Assembly (NCBI GenBank): GCA_907165275.2
Contig: OU015673.1
Location: 3,177,001 to 3,241,000, forward strand
DNA length: 64,000 bases
Source: Zygaena filipendulae
Lineage: Eukaryota > Arthropoda > Insecta > Lepidoptera > Zygaenidae
Reading direction: 5' to 3'
The translations under genes were made by a program, and so were the position numbers. Within the stretch, counting starts at the first letter, position 1. Each line of letters opens with the position of its first letter. Below the pieces are notes generated by a model that saw only the letters and a program-made list of their open reading frames with translations, was not told where the DNA came from and did not search any database. Positions 12,504-24,582 of the stretch are shown one piece after another.

Positions 12504-12884
12504 TAAAACGTGTTAACGAATTGACTGAAAACTAGAAAGTAGTTAATGTTCAAAATCGACTATCGAATCGATCGCATAGATTATTTTTTTCATTTTTACC
12601 AGTCCGTCTAAATTATAATTTAAACGGGTTGGTAATTATAATACAATATTTGGTGCGTAGGTACGCCGTCCGTAGCAAAAAAATCGAATCGGTCATTGAC
12701 ACGTAGGCGCGGACGTAGCGCTTGAAATTTCGTAGATAGGTCACCTCTAATTATTAACATTAACTAATGTTGAATAACTATTAGACTATTAATTTTTTCG
12801 ACATAATTTATATTTTAATCTTATATTGTTTATTTTTTTAAATGGGGTGTATCAGGTTTTTGTTCAATCCATTAACACGTTGTA
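12504..12884. mobile_element. MITE family IV, copy 1
   Basis: Ends AAAACGTGTTAACGAATTGA and CAATCCATTAACACGTTGTA are inverted. The interior shares GTCATTGACACGTAGGCGCG, AATTTCGTAGATA and AATGGGGTGTATCA with 47253-47546. Confidence 0.65.
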
Positions 12885-14432
12885 TGCATTTTATATGTAA
12901 GTATGGATTTGTTAGGTGTACATATAAATAAGTTCCGTGTGGTGCAAATTAAAGGTGACAATTAATATTCAGTGAAATAATAATGTCTGCCCGCCCGTTC
13001 CCTGCCCTCCCCTCAAATCTAACGTGGGGTGGTAGCTCTGCGAACTTAATTCAGATTTACCTAAATTCAAACAACCTTACATCTACCACCCCAATGATTC
13101 TTATTTGTAACCCCACAAGATTTGAATTTGCGTGGCTCATACACGATAGTAAGTGGACGAGGTGTTCCCGCCACTTCATTTGCGAAAATGTTGGCATGCC
13201 TGCTTAAGTGTTGCACGCTGTTAAATTAATGAGCCAATCTCAGCCGGCCGGGCTGCCACCTCCATATTTTACAAGGTGGTAATGTGTTGTGAGGTGTACC
13301 CAGGGCTTTACGTACCTACTCTCTCTTCTTTAATATCCTACTTTATTATTGGATTACTTGTTTGAAACAAAAAAAACTATTTTGGATAAATCTGCCGGTC
13401 GTCTTATGACCTTCTCAATACGCATTAAATGATTGTAGCTAGTACTTATAGTTTATACGTATGGCTTTCTTGGCATCTTGTTGATGAAATGAAGTTTTTC
13501 AGTTATACAACAGTAGCTAGTTACGAATCACGAATATAATCATGCTACTAGTACTATAATCGATTTAAAAAAAATTCAGTGATAAAAGCTAAAGTATTCA
13601 TATGTAACATGTAGAGCTTTCGTTGGGACTTTTTCTCCTGGAACATAGAGTTCCCGAGTGAAGCTTCAAATTCAGGTGGGGGAAATAACTAGGTATAGTC
13701 TATTTTTCGACACTAACATAATCAATCAATGAATCAAATATACTTTTATCTACACTAATGTTGTAACATTCTACTTATGTTTCCAATACTTGACTTATAA
13801 TGACTATAGTTATAGCGCAGACAACAAAACACTCAATTTAAGCAATTTCACATGATGGTATAATATCCACATCGATATCGTAAAATCTCATTATAACATC
13901 AATAACTCATTATATCTCATTATAACTCGCTGCGCTCGTTTCATAAACTCACACTCGTGTTTTAACACCCTTCATTATATGACAGTTGCATAAACTACTA
14001 TATTGCACGCACACAGTAAGAAAACACATATTACCAAGACACAGTTACATAGTAGGTACGTACAATTTAGGTGACCTACCTATATTGCTAAGAGCAATCT
14101 TTACATAAAGAAGTAATTAAAGTTTTTTTGTGTCTAAGTTTTGATGTAAGTACTACTTGAATCTATGTAACTATACTGAACCGATTCTATATGAATTATT
14201 TCACTGATAGAAAACTATACGCCTCAGTGACATTATATCTCGAAACAATATCAAAAAACATGCGGACAAAACCGCGAGGGAAAGGTACCTATATACATTT
14301 ATTTTCATAATATTTACCAATTTGACGAGCCCACATAACTGCCTCCGAGCTAAACAGCCTCTCGGCTATCGAATTCTCTCCTATTCCACAGAGTTAAAAT
14401 CTGCTTCCATGGCGACTATGCTACGTGCACAA
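12885..14432. other. Intergenic, no gene recognised
   Basis: The inverted words GGGGTGGTAG (13026) and CTACCACCCC (13083) bracket a short AT-rich spacer. A worn Helitron-like 3' half lies near 13,600-13,695. Otherwise AT-rich. Confidence 0.4.
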
Positions 14433-14657
14433 GGGCCCTTATTCACTATGTCCAACAACATTCCTTGCCCATAACGCGCGTCCCAAAACACAATCCCGAA
14501 CGCTCCAAAGGCCTAAATATTAGAAATTAATATACTGTATGTCATAGATACATTATAACTGTATCTTTTGAAGTGAAACTTTGAGCGCGAGGGAAAACCA
14601 GTTTTTGTGGTGCGTTATCTTAACGCGACGTGTTATGATCATGGTGAATAAGGGCCC
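14433..14657. mobile_element. MITE family II, copy 2
   Basis: Terminal inverted repeats GGGCCCTTATTCACTATG on both sides, opposite orientation to copies 1 and 3. No coding capacity; short overlapping open frames across its right edge are chance. Confidence 0.68.
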
Positions 14658-14912
14658 GTTTGGGAGCCGGCAGCCGCGCATTGTTCCCGCAGCGGGGTCG
14701 CCACCTCTGCGGTCGCTCCTCGCTAGTTGGCGACCTACAAATGTGGCAATTAGCCGCTCCACTCCTGAGTAATGGTCGCCAGACCGTGATTAAGACCGTC
14801 CCGAAAGATAACGAATACAAGAGCAGCCGCATTACGTGTTGTGATGGTGATAGCGACGTCTCAAGCGATACCGATAAATCCGATAGTGATTGACGTCATT
14901 ATTATATTGGCT

Positions 14913-15352
14913 GTGGCTAGTCATCCACTAAACGGACGATTAATTAGTCGGCCGCTTAACGCAAAATGTATGTTTGCACGCCGAATGAAAAACCTCTTAA
15001 GGTGATAAAAAAAAATTGTAAAAAATAAATTGTATGTCACTGTAAAATTGTAAATACTGTTAGATTATAATCTATCTCGCAAGATTTTAAATTGTCAAAA
15101 GATCGTGAACCGTACCTAACACTGTTTTTGGCGCATCGCCGGTCGCTGCCGTGGGCCGCGGCACGCTCGGTACGCTCGCTCGGCTCGCGCGACTTGCTCA
15201 GCTGCAGTACAAACCTAACCTTACGGTTCACAATCTTTTGACAGTTAACAATCTATTACCTACCTATATTGACAACCTCTTTTGTGAATTTATGTAGTTA
15301 AGTAGGCCGTGGACGTCTAATAAAATGTAATCCGTTTAGTGGACGATTAGAC
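14913..15352. repeat. Nested inverted-repeat element with GC-rich core
   Basis: Outer arms carry CATCCACTAAACGGACGATT (left) and CCGTTTAGTGGACGATTAGA (right, inverted). Inner arms carry TTGTCAAAAGATCGTGAACC (15095) and GGTTCACAATCTTTTGACAG (15224). The centre (about 15130-15200) is GC-rich with GGCCGCGGCACGCTCGGTAC. Probably one MITE inside another, or a long fold-back element. Confidence 0.6.
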
Positions 15353-18325
15353 ACTTCGTATTCGTATCACCTCGTGTTTTCTTAACTTATGATTTCTAGT
15401 TTTGTACTAATTACTACGTAGTATTTCGGTGCTATATGAAGATTATGAGATATTAGAAAAGAATCTATGACAGATAACGGATTGATGTTATTGCATCCAT
15501 CCGATTCCGATCCGATCATTAAACAGATTGTTTTTTGCTGTAGGTACATTTTGCCGACTTTGTTTTTGGCAAGATTATTGTTATTTTTGCTTTTAGGTTT
15601 AGTCATACGTACTACTCACCTACTACGTACTAAATAAGTAGTGTCTATAAACTCTAAGCACGACATGTAATGCAACCCTCGTAAAATTCTTCGACGGATA
15701 TTTCTTTGGGTGTACATTTCGGGGCCACACGTTGATAAGTAGCTGGGCCAAGTCTTATTTGTTCCCTTTAATACAACTGTTTGTTAGCGCGCCAACCCTA
15801 TTAATATTGGTATCAGATAGATTAGCTAATTTGATACCTTTATCACTGCGGGCAAACCCTCCGGAGTGAGGGTATACCTATACATCTATTGCTCCGGGGA
15901 AAAAATGAAGAAATCTATACTTGAAAGCCCACTATAGGATTAGCGGTTTTGGATATCAATGCTTATTTACAATATTGTATTGTCCGCGGTTTCACTTGCG
16001 TTAATTTCAGAAATATCGTGCCTTTATTTTATTTTATTTCAGTTTTTGATTGTATTACATATCAGTAGGTGCTTATGGTGCTTCTCAGACTTCCACGAAC
16101 TTCTACAACGTGTAGATATTTATCTATCAGCTGTTTGCCATCGTCCTTGACTAAAAATAGTTCAAAATAAGCTTTTTAAAACCCACACTTGAATCATGTT
16201 TATTTTACCTGGACGTTGGATGCGAAGAAAACAAACAAACAAGATTCGACATTCAATTTAAATGCGGAACCCGTTTCCAAAGGGTACTAGAAGATAGGTC
16301 CAACTAAATCAAAACTATGTTGCGTGCAGCCTATTCTTGTTTGAGTCTTATTCAGCTCGTTTTAGAGTTCCATTTCCACTGTTGCGTTGTGAATATGGTG
16401 AAAATGTAAGTTTGTATAAGCTTCGATCAATTTACAAGTCATGTTTGACCAGGCGAGGATCCCTCTCAGGAAACCCGCACAAGAGTTGAGTAAACTAGAA
16501 GTTACACGCGATTTTGCATCGATTTTTGAAGAAAAATTACTGAAGATTGCATGAAAAATATGCAAGTATACTTACTCGTACCTACTCGTGACTATATAGA
16601 ATACCATACGTTTTATTTACCTAAAACATTATAGTAAATAAAAAAAAACTATCTACGTAGTATGGCATACCAAATGGCAGACTAACTAGTAGGTAGGTAA
16701 CTAATAATAACTAACAACTTTAGTTGGTATCACAATTTTTTTTTTCTTTTAATTTTATAGTTTTTTGTTTTTAATTTTTGTCTCTATATCATCCTTCTTG
16801 AAACCTAGCAACGCTTTTCTAATTTTTAAGAAATACAATATAGGTATAAATAGGTACCTAGGTACCTATACTATAGATTATTAGGCATTTATTAGGTATA
16901 AACTCTACATATTATGTGTTTTTAAGTTTATTTATTTGAACAATACAAACTAACAGGGTACGTTTTTAGTAGATATACTTACATTTATTTTATTTTTAAG
17001 CTGAAAATCTCGATACGTACTTCACCGCTCGCCTCGTATCAATAATACAATCTCATATTTACAATCACAACCCAATACGTTTAGCATTTATACAGTAAAC
17101 TAGTCCTTATGAATTTGTTACACGGACTATATTGGCTTGCAGTGTTAGCATAACCGCGATGCGGATCCGTCTGCACAAGGTGTTCCGGAGTGGGTACTGG
17201 GTAGGTAGGTGTAATAATTGATGAGTGCATTAGAGACACGTGTCGGCCATCTTTTATTCAGATGCGCCGAGCTACAGGAGTGTCGGCACTGAAGGAACAT
17301 TGGGAGTTGTTTTAGATAACCGTGCGCTCTTTGCGAATGTGTTCTATGTAGTATGTCGCAGGAAAATTGTACAATTCGTTCGTATAACAAACCGCCGGCA
17401 TTTTATAAAATGTCAGGATCATAAAAAACGTGTGATGAGCGACCCCCGCGTTAGGAATGAAGTTCCTCACACTCTTTCATCTGCCCTTTCTACGTACCTA
17501 CTTTTCTAAGTTCGTATTACACATATTTGATGTAATTTCCATTCCTTGAAACTCCATTGCCGAATTGCAATAGGTAATGAGACGATGTAATTCACGTGTG
17601 AATTAAAGAGCAGTCACAAAAAAGTCACAATTAAATGACACAATGACATGATGTAATCAGATCCGATGACAGAACCGAGCGTCTCTATCTCAGAACAATA
17701 ACAGTATATTCTTCTGAGGTCTCTATTGGGTATAACGCTTTTTTTCCTGATGTGCCAGCCGCATTAGGAACTTTGTTCCAAATTGTCACTGTTTTATAAT
17801 TGTATAAAGCCCACAAATGGCTATAGGTCATCGAAGGTTTGAAGTCTGACCACAATAAAGTCAAAGGTTTACGATGCGCTAGAACTCTACTACAACGCAT
17901 TTAGTTAGCCTCGGTATTACCTACACCAAATGCCAGCTGTTTGTAAAGGGACGAAATCACACTATGCTGACGACATTAGGTACACTATATGAAGGCAATG
18001 ATAGAGAGATGAAAGAGCTTTAGAGTTATGCCATAAAATTCCTTAGACAGATTATTTTTTTTAAACAGGCTTGCTGTCTCGCTTACACTTGACCTTCTCT
18101 CTCTTCTCGTTCACCGCCGCCATGAGCGCATACGTTTCTTTATGACGTCCTCATTGTAATTTAAACGTATCGTTTAGATCATTCTAATTTAAGTCAAGAT
18201 AATAAATGTTAAAGTCAATAAACGAAGTGGTGAAACATTTTATTGTTTAATTTCGTACGGCAATCCCCGCACTTAGGCGCTGGTCGATCTGCACGGCAAT
18301 GCGCAATAAGCTTATGAACTGAAAG
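15353..18325. other. Intergenic, no gene recognised
   Basis: Short GTAGGTAGGTACCTA-type runs, an AT-rich block near 16,720-17,000 and a somewhat GC-richer block at 17,140-17,460 without a supported reading frame. Confidence 0.4.
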
Positions 18326-18518
18326 CAGGCGCGGATCTAGGATTTGGTGGAGGAAGGGGGCACTTTTGGTTACAACACGAAATTTTTAGAACTTACAGGG
18401 TCATGAGATTTTTATTGGTTCTGATTAAAGTACTTAGCTAATTACTAAATTACCTCAGAGGACTACGTCAGTGGGGGTAAATGCACCTACTGCCGGCCCC
18501 TCCCTAGATCCGCGCCTG
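18326..18518. mobile_element. hAT-type MITE with 8-bp target duplication
   Basis: Perfect 16-bp inverted ends CAGGCGCGGATCTAGG. Flanked by ACTGAAAG (18318-18325) and ACTGAAGG (18519-18526), an 8-bp duplication with one mismatch, diagnostic of hAT. 193 bp, non-coding. Confidence 0.82.
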
Positions 18519-18664
18519 ACTGAAGGTTTTACATATTCTATCAGCTATCTGGAAAAACTAGTAAGAAATTTTACTAACCGACATCAAAAGAAGGAAACCC
18601 AACATAACATCTAGAAAACTACGCGTGATCCATGAAGCTGAAATTTGGCAAGTACTTAGGTAGG

Positions 18665-19946
18665 TGTCATCCTTTCTATACACTGTATGGGAAACATACT
18701 ACACACTGGGTTCATAATAATGTGGGGATGACATGAGGATATAATATGATATACTTTTAGCATGACAGTGGAAGGATGAGTCGACCAGATTTATTCCACT
18801 CCTATTAGAGTTATTCATAGGTATATTTTAACGGAGAGGTCTTGCCTCTTGCTTGTGGCTGTGCCACATACATTCATATACTTTAACGGTGAGGTCTTGC
18901 CTCTTGCTTGTGGTTATGCCACATACATTCACGGTGAGGTCTTGCCTCTTGCTTGTGGCTGTGCCACATACATTCACGGTGAGGTCTAGCCTCTTGCTTG
19001 TGGCTGTGCCACATACATTCACGGTGAGGTCTAGCCTCTTGCTTGTGGCTGTGCCACATTCATTCACGGTGAGGTCTAGCCTCTTGCTTGTGGCTGTGCC
19101 ACATACATTCACGGTGAGGTCTAGCCTCTTGCTTGTGGCTGTGCCACATACATTCACGGTGAGGTCTAGCCTCTTGCTTGTGGCTGTGCCACATACATTC
19201 ACGATGCGGTTTTACCGGGTGCCTTTCCATCTCTAGTTACCCTTGCATGGTTGCAAATCCATGTCGAGTATTCGTATTCGTTTGCAGTATACTGACTTCC
19301 AATGGCTATGCACCTTCATTACCTATTTGGGCATCGGTCGACTTGCTCCGGTCTAGACAGGGTACTACCACCCTGGTGACTCCATTCATATTACACACAT
19401 TAGTCACTTAGCCGGACAGGAGGGCTTTGCCCCCCCGGAGGCCTCCACCATCCCCAAAAGCCTCGCCACGGTTGCTCCAACTTAAGTCGACCGTGCCTGT
19501 GTGCTTCCGGATCACACTTCGTATACATGGGTGCTCAGGGCTCCCCAGTCCAATGTCTTTGACAATTAACTATGCTTTTACTACATTAAGTATTGGACTA
19601 CACGCAATGGAAATAATATTTAGTTTCAATGGTTTCCTCATCTTTCCACATATCATGCCCTTATGGTCTACATACAGATAATACACCATTATAAGTTAAC
19701 ACTTACCGAGGGTGATGCAATGGGGCAAGGGCTCTTTGCTCGTGGTTACACGTTCATTACCATCAAGCACTTTTTTTTGTTCTCCCTGTCGAAACTTGTC
19801 TCTGCCCTCGCTCTAGTCACCGTGGGTACCAACATACAACATTAGTCAAAAATTCCAAGCTAGTGGTGTTGCCACCATACATAAATTGACTGTCCCAGTG
19901 TTGATACATACCGATTGTTAAATGGTGACTCGCGCCGTGCGCGACA
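18665..19946 (-). repeat. 3' LTR of the BEL/Pao element (left copy)
   Basis: Terminal repeat of 1,282 bp, apparently identical to 21217-22498 at constant offset 2,552. It contains a 45-bp minisatellite (18831-19204) and no gene. Short open frames on both strands are by-products of the repeat period. Confidence 0.92.
18831..19204. repeat. 45-bp minisatellite inside the LTR, about eight units
   Basis: Units of the form CGGTGAGGTCTAGCCTCTTG + CTTGTGGCTGTGCCACATAC + ATTCA recur at 45-bp spacing, with a variant first unit and a TCTTGCC subtype in the first three. Because 45 is a multiple of 3, the array is open on both strands (minus: 15-residue repeat NVCGTATSKRLDLTV). The same array recurs at 21383-21756 in the other LTR. 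No protein function is implied. Confidence 0.92.
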
Positions 19947-19969
19947 CTCCCGGAAGCAGAAAGAGTCTT

Positions 19970-21013
19970 TTAACGCAGTAACGTGAGCAGGTGACGCGTC
20001 CACTCCAGGATTTTCTCTCTGGCTCGAATAGCGGCGTCTCTCTTGGACCTGGTCCCTGATTGCATATTGTGCTGATCGGTAGGGTCTTCTAAACTTGAAG
20101 TCTCAGTATTCATAATACCCTTTTGCATTGGTACTATTTCATTTGCGGGGTCTACCTCATTAATTTGCCTTTCGGGCGCCGGGTCGGTTGGTGATGGTGG
20201 TTGCAGCCCATCCATTCGATTTGGGGTACTGGCCTGATCCAAGTACTCTATAGGTGCGTTTAGAGATGGTGCAGTCGGTTCTTCGTCTATCGACTCCGAT
20301 CGTGGGGAATCATCTGGTTCAGTCTCTAGCGGGTAGAGATGACCCACAGACCGAGTCACCAGAGAGTCTCCCACTTTAACCTTTGCGACTCTATGTTTAT
20401 CATCTTTACTCTTAATCAATTCCGTTATCTTCCCGACTTTCCATAACTCACGGTTTTTTAAATCGGACTTAATTTGTACGATATCTCCTATTTTTGGTTC
20501 ACAGTTAGAAACAACTCTTGGTTGCTTAGGAGAGTTCCGGTATCTTTCTCTCAGACTGGTCAGGTATTGGTTCATAAATATTTGTTTAAATTCCTCAAGA
20601 ATTAACAGGCCCCGTTTCCAGCTCCCAATCAAATCGGTTTGAATCTTGGTCTCGTCCCCCTTATAAAAACTGTCTGTCACGGGATTCAAGGTCAGACATT
20701 TTCCTAGACTAAGAAAATCAGACGGCCTCAAAATATGAATCACTTCAATTCCAACTTTTGTAAGTGGTCTTGAATTTACGACAGCTTCCACTTCTTTTAG
20801 GACTGTCAATAATTTGCTGTCTCCGAGTAGGTGTTTTTCTAGAGTTCGTTTTAGCGAATGCTTCACCACTCCTACGAGCCGCTCGTAATATCCACCATGC
20901 CACGGGGCAAGTTGGCAAATGAATCTCCTTTTGTCATACGTGAGGAAAATAGGTACATAGGTACCGACAATGAAAAAATACAATGAGTGATGACAACCTT
21001 CATAATATAACAT
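19970..21013 (-). pseudogene. Integrase C-terminal part of a BEL/Pao pol gene (truncated)
   Basis: An open frame of 347 codons. From about residue 33 it matches the end of a retroelement integrase core (LAPWHGGYYERLVGVVKHSL, then VEAVVNSRPLT), followed by the DUF5641 domain typical of BEL/Pao integrases (GDIVQIKS, LWKVGKITELIKS, VAKVKVGD, RSVGHLYPLE). A low-complexity acidic tail closes it. The first 30 residues are unrelated, so the deletion junction lies near 20,920. The catalytic acidic residues lie upstream in intact relatives and are missing, so it cannot integrate DNA. Confidence 0.85.
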
Positions 21014-21216
21014 AATATGAAAAATAAAGGGGAGGGTAATAAGACAAGTAAATTTATTTTATGAGCATGTATATTTGGCTGAAAAGACAAAGAAAGTCAC
21101 ATGAAAACTCAAACAAAGCATCAATACAAAAAGAGATTAAAATAGAGGGAAATTTAACAAGGAAGAGCCAGAACGAATCTGGCTTTCCATGTCATATCCC
21201 AGCACCTCCACCATTT

Positions 21217-22498
21217 TGTCATCCTTTCTATACACTGTATGGGAAACATACTACACACTGGGTTCATAATAATGTGGGGATGACATGAGGATATAATATG
21301 ATATACTTTTAGCATGACAGTGGAAGGATGAGTCGACCAGATTTATTCCACTCCTATTAGAGTTATTCATAGGTATATTTTAACGGAGAGGTCTTGCCTC
21401 TTGCTTGTGGCTGTGCCACATACATTCATATACTTTAACGGTGAGGTCTTGCCTCTTGCTTGTGGTTATGCCACATACATTCACGGTGAGGTCTTGCCTC
21501 TTGCTTGTGGCTGTGCCACATACATTCACGGTGAGGTCTAGCCTCTTGCTTGTGGCTGTGCCACATACATTCACGGTGAGGTCTAGCCTCTTGCTTGTGG
21601 CTGTGCCACATTCATTCACGGTGAGGTCTAGCCTCTTGCTTGTGGCTGTGCCACATACATTCACGGTGAGGTCTAGCCTCTTGCTTGTGGCTGTGCCACA
21701 TACATTCACGGTGAGGTCTAGCCTCTTGCTTGTGGCTGTGCCACATACATTCACGATGCGGTTTTACCGGGTGCCTTTCCATCTCTAGTTACCCTTGCAT
21801 GGTTGCAAATCCATGTCGAGTATTCGTATTCGTTTGCAGTATACTGACTTCCAATGGCTATGCACCTTCATTACCTATTTGGGCATCGGTCGACTTGCTC
21901 CGGTCTAGACAGGGTACTACCACCCTGGTGACTCCATTCATATTACACACATTAGTCACTTAGCCGGACAGGAGGGCTTTGCCCCCCCGGAGGCCTCCAC
22001 CATCCCCAAAAGCCTCGCCACGGTTGCTCCAACTTAAGTCGACCGTGCCTGTGTGCTTCCGGATCACACTTCGTATACATGGGTGCTCAGGGCTCCCCAG
22101 TCCAATGTCTTTGACAATTAACTATGCTTTTACTACATTAAGTATTGGACTACACGCAATGGAAATAATATTTAGTTTCAATGGTTTCCTCATCTTTCCA
22201 CATATCATGCCCTTATGGTCTACATACAGATAATACACCATTATAAGTTAACACTTACCGAGGGTGATGCAATGGGGCAAGGGCTCTTTGCTCGTGGTTA
22301 CACGTTCATTACCATCAAGCACTTTTTTTTGTTCTCCCTGTCGAAACTTGTCTCTGCCCTCGCTCTAGTCACCGTGGGTACCAACATACAACATTAGTCA
22401 AAAATTCCAAGCTAGTGGTGTTGCCACCATACATAAATTGACTGTCCCAGTGTTGATACATACCGATTGTTAAATGGTGACTCGCGCCGTGCGCGACA
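21217..22498 (-). repeat. 5' LTR of the BEL/Pao element (right copy)
   Basis: Same 1,282-bp repeat. Promoter and transcript start should lie here, firing toward lower coordinates. The flanking GTAGG duplicate follows directly at 22499. It includes its own copy of the eight-unit minisatellite at 21383-21756. Confidence 0.92.
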
Positions 22499-22594
22499 GT
22501 AGGTAAGTAGATACCTATAGTTTATATAGAGAGTAGAGGTCATCTAAGACAGAGTTCCAGCGGAAGCTCCCAAATTGATGCGGGTGCGGTTTTA

Positions 22595-22750
22595 CTATAT
22601 AGCTGTCCCCTGATGTTTCACCCGCGATAATTACCTACGGAGTTCCCGCGAGAATTCCAGGATAAAATATACGGACCTTGAATGCACTCTATTGGTGAAA
22701 ACCGCATGAAATCCGTCCAGTAGTTTTAGAGTTGATAACAGTTTCGTATT
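22595..22750 (-). mobile_element. Helitron-like fragment next to the LTR element
   Basis: Minus-strand remnant with ATAGCTGTCCCCTGATGTTT, CACCCGCGATAA, GTTCCCGCGAGAATTCCAGG and GAAATCCGTCCAGTAG. The 5' end is missing. Confidence 0.55.
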
Positions 22751-23404
22751 GAAAATTAGAAAAACCTAAACTGCTTTCTTCAAGTAACAAAATTTATAGC
22801 TTTGTCGAAATTTGGACAAAATCTCGGTCCTATTTTTATAGTTAAATACATAAAAGCTTTGGATTATTAAACCGTGATGCCGGCAGCGTGGCAGTCGGAG
22901 CACATACCCTCTTAACTCTAGCACTTAGTAATTTCGTCTAATCCGATATACAAGTTTTAATACCCGGCGCTGGGCCCGCGGCGCCGAAAAAAGGGACGGT
23001 GTTAAGTCCGCTTAAAAACTGCACATTTTCACACGCTCGCATACCCTCGAATTACGAATGGAAATTCCTATGCTTCACTCACCATCGCCGTCTCGCTCTA
23101 ATGCCTACGATAGAAAGGAAAGCAGCGAGTAATTTTACGCAAAACCGCGTCCGGACCTCCATGTGTCGGGGATGCTTTCGAAATGATTTAGGATGGATCC
23201 TGTAACCTTTTTAAAAGGAGGTTTTAAATTTGCATGTTCCCAATTTAAATGCTCTTTAAACGAACACTTTGTTATATCAACCTAATTGGTTTTTTTATGA
23301 ATTTACGTAGATACCAATGAAAAGATCTTAGAAATGTCGCGACATATACTTCACCTAGTTCAGTGAATCCGAATCTTCACATCTATCCGTGTCAATTTTA
23401 TTTT

Positions 23405-23650
23405 ATAACTAGCCATTCCCCATGGTTTCACCTACAATGTTTCGGAGTTACCGCGGGAATCCCGAGATAAAAAGTGCCCTATGTCCTTTTCTGCATCCCC
23501 GAAAATGTGTTATGTAGAATATCATGTGGGATATGTAGTTAAGTAGTGATAATAGTACATAGGGTAGGTACCTTTCAGTCAGAAATGAGGGACAAAAATT
23601 GATTGACCAAAATCTACATTACCGCGAGAGAAGCCGCGGGCAAAAGCTAG
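23405..23650. mobile_element. Two abutting Helitron-like remnants
   Basis: A minus-strand piece begins at 23409 (CTAGCCATTCCCCATGGTTT, GCGGGAATCCCGAGATAAAA). About 120 bp later a plus-strand 3' end (GAAGCCGCGGGCAAAAGCTAG) appears. They are two decayed copies in opposite orientation. Confidence 0.5.
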
Positions 23651-23689
23651 TAATATTATATTTGTGAGTGTATAATAAATTGTGAGTGA

Positions 23690-24310
23690 ACAACTTCCCG
23701 CTGAAATTCATACCTACCAAGAGTATTCTCGACACAAGCGGGACGAATAAAACAGTGTTGTGCCATTCGTCGAACTCCAGCAACGGGACGCAACTTCTAA
23801 ATTGGCAAAACTGTAACAATGTTATACGTACATTTTTCGCGTCACAATATAAACCGCCACCCACCGCAATCTACAAAAGAAACAAGTGGGAAGTTGGAGC
23901 GTCGGCTGCGAGGGGAACGGCAGCCGAGCTCGTTACCATTCATAATTCACAAGCAAAACTCTCCGTACGTTTTCGCATTACGAATTTTATAAGGTGTTTT
24001 TTTTTATTGCTTCACCGTGCTGCCAGTTATAGCGATATAGCTATAGTCGACGGCACGCGCCCTGAGAATAAATTCCACAACTTCCGCCTCGATAAGGGTT
24101 TACTTCCATATACTGCCATTACGACCGCCGATCGGTTTAATACGAGTATGCTCGTATCGATATACGCGGGGAGACCCTATCATGAGAATGGTATTTCAAG
24201 TGTTGCAGGATCAGAATTGGTCTCCTGCGTGAAAATGAATGCGTGCGATTATTGTAATTTTGTATTGGCTTTAAAAATAAAACGGTCACATAAATTTAAA
24301 GGATTGTAGA
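23690..24310. other. GC-richer island, long chance-open frame, unassigned
   Basis: A stretch of better base composition than its surroundings (for example GGAGCGTCGGCTGCGAGGGG and AACGGCAGCCGAGCTCGTTA). It is open for 207 codons on the plus strand without an early ATG and without any motif I recognise. Splice sites and homology are not evident. A conserved non-coding element or an exon of unknown protein are both possible. Confidence 0.25.
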
Positions 24311-24389
24311 GATAGATAGATACGATATTAAAACCACACTTGTAGAGACGAGGCTTTATGGAAAGTACTTTCCGACATTCTGCTGCGAG

Positions 24390-24582
24390 CCCCCTTAGCC
24401 AAGTTGACAAACTATAATCGTTAACGCATAGAAAACGAAGGAACGGTATCGTTATGTCGCATGTTCACACAAAACTATACTTTGGATTAGCCAATTTTAC
24501 GTGACCACATGATATGACGATTCGTCCCTTAGTTTTCAATTCGTAAATGATTAGGTATAGATTGTCAACTTGGCTAAGGGGG
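24390..24582. mobile_element. MITE family V, copy 1
   Basis: Terminal inverted repeats CCCCCTTAGCCAAGTTGACA with one or two mismatches. A second, shorter copy lies at about 52707-52845; a solo end (TTGTCAACTTGACTAAGGGT) lies at 11463. No coding capacity. Confidence 0.65.

Larger units (their letters stand above)
18660..22503 (-). mobile_element. BEL/Pao-type LTR retrotransposon, internally deleted, with target duplication
   Basis: Two direct repeats of 1,282 bp (18665-19946 and 21217-22498) start TGTCATCC and end GCGCGACA, so both have TG...CA ends. They are flanked by the 5-bp duplication GTAGG (18660-18664 and 22499-22503). The coding strand is minus: the right repeat is the 5' LTR. Three bases inside it the minus strand reads TGGTGGAGGTGCTGGG, a plausible tRNA primer-binding site because TGG matches tRNA CCA ends. 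The internal part is only about 1.27 kb and holds just the end of the pol gene. Gag, protease, reverse transcriptase and RNase H are absent. The copy therefore cannot move on its own, but LTR identity implies recent insertion. Confidence 0.92.

Noticed and set aside
14553..14893. Several overlapping open frames on both strands
   Set aside because: They lie over a MITE edge and a GC-richer patch; frames overlap in all phases and show no protein motif.
18831..19204. A CRISPR-like array
   Set aside because: The units are contiguous 45-bp tandem repeats with no unique spacers, inside a eukaryotic retrotransposon LTR.
18828..19236. Open frames of 124 and 127 codons on both strands, repeated at 21380-21788
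   Set aside because: They are the 45-bp minisatellite of the LTR read in phase; both strands are open because the period is divisible by three.
23686..24309. 207-codon open frame as a gene
   Set aside because: No early ATG, no recognisable motif, no splice sites that extend it. Kept only as an unassigned island.
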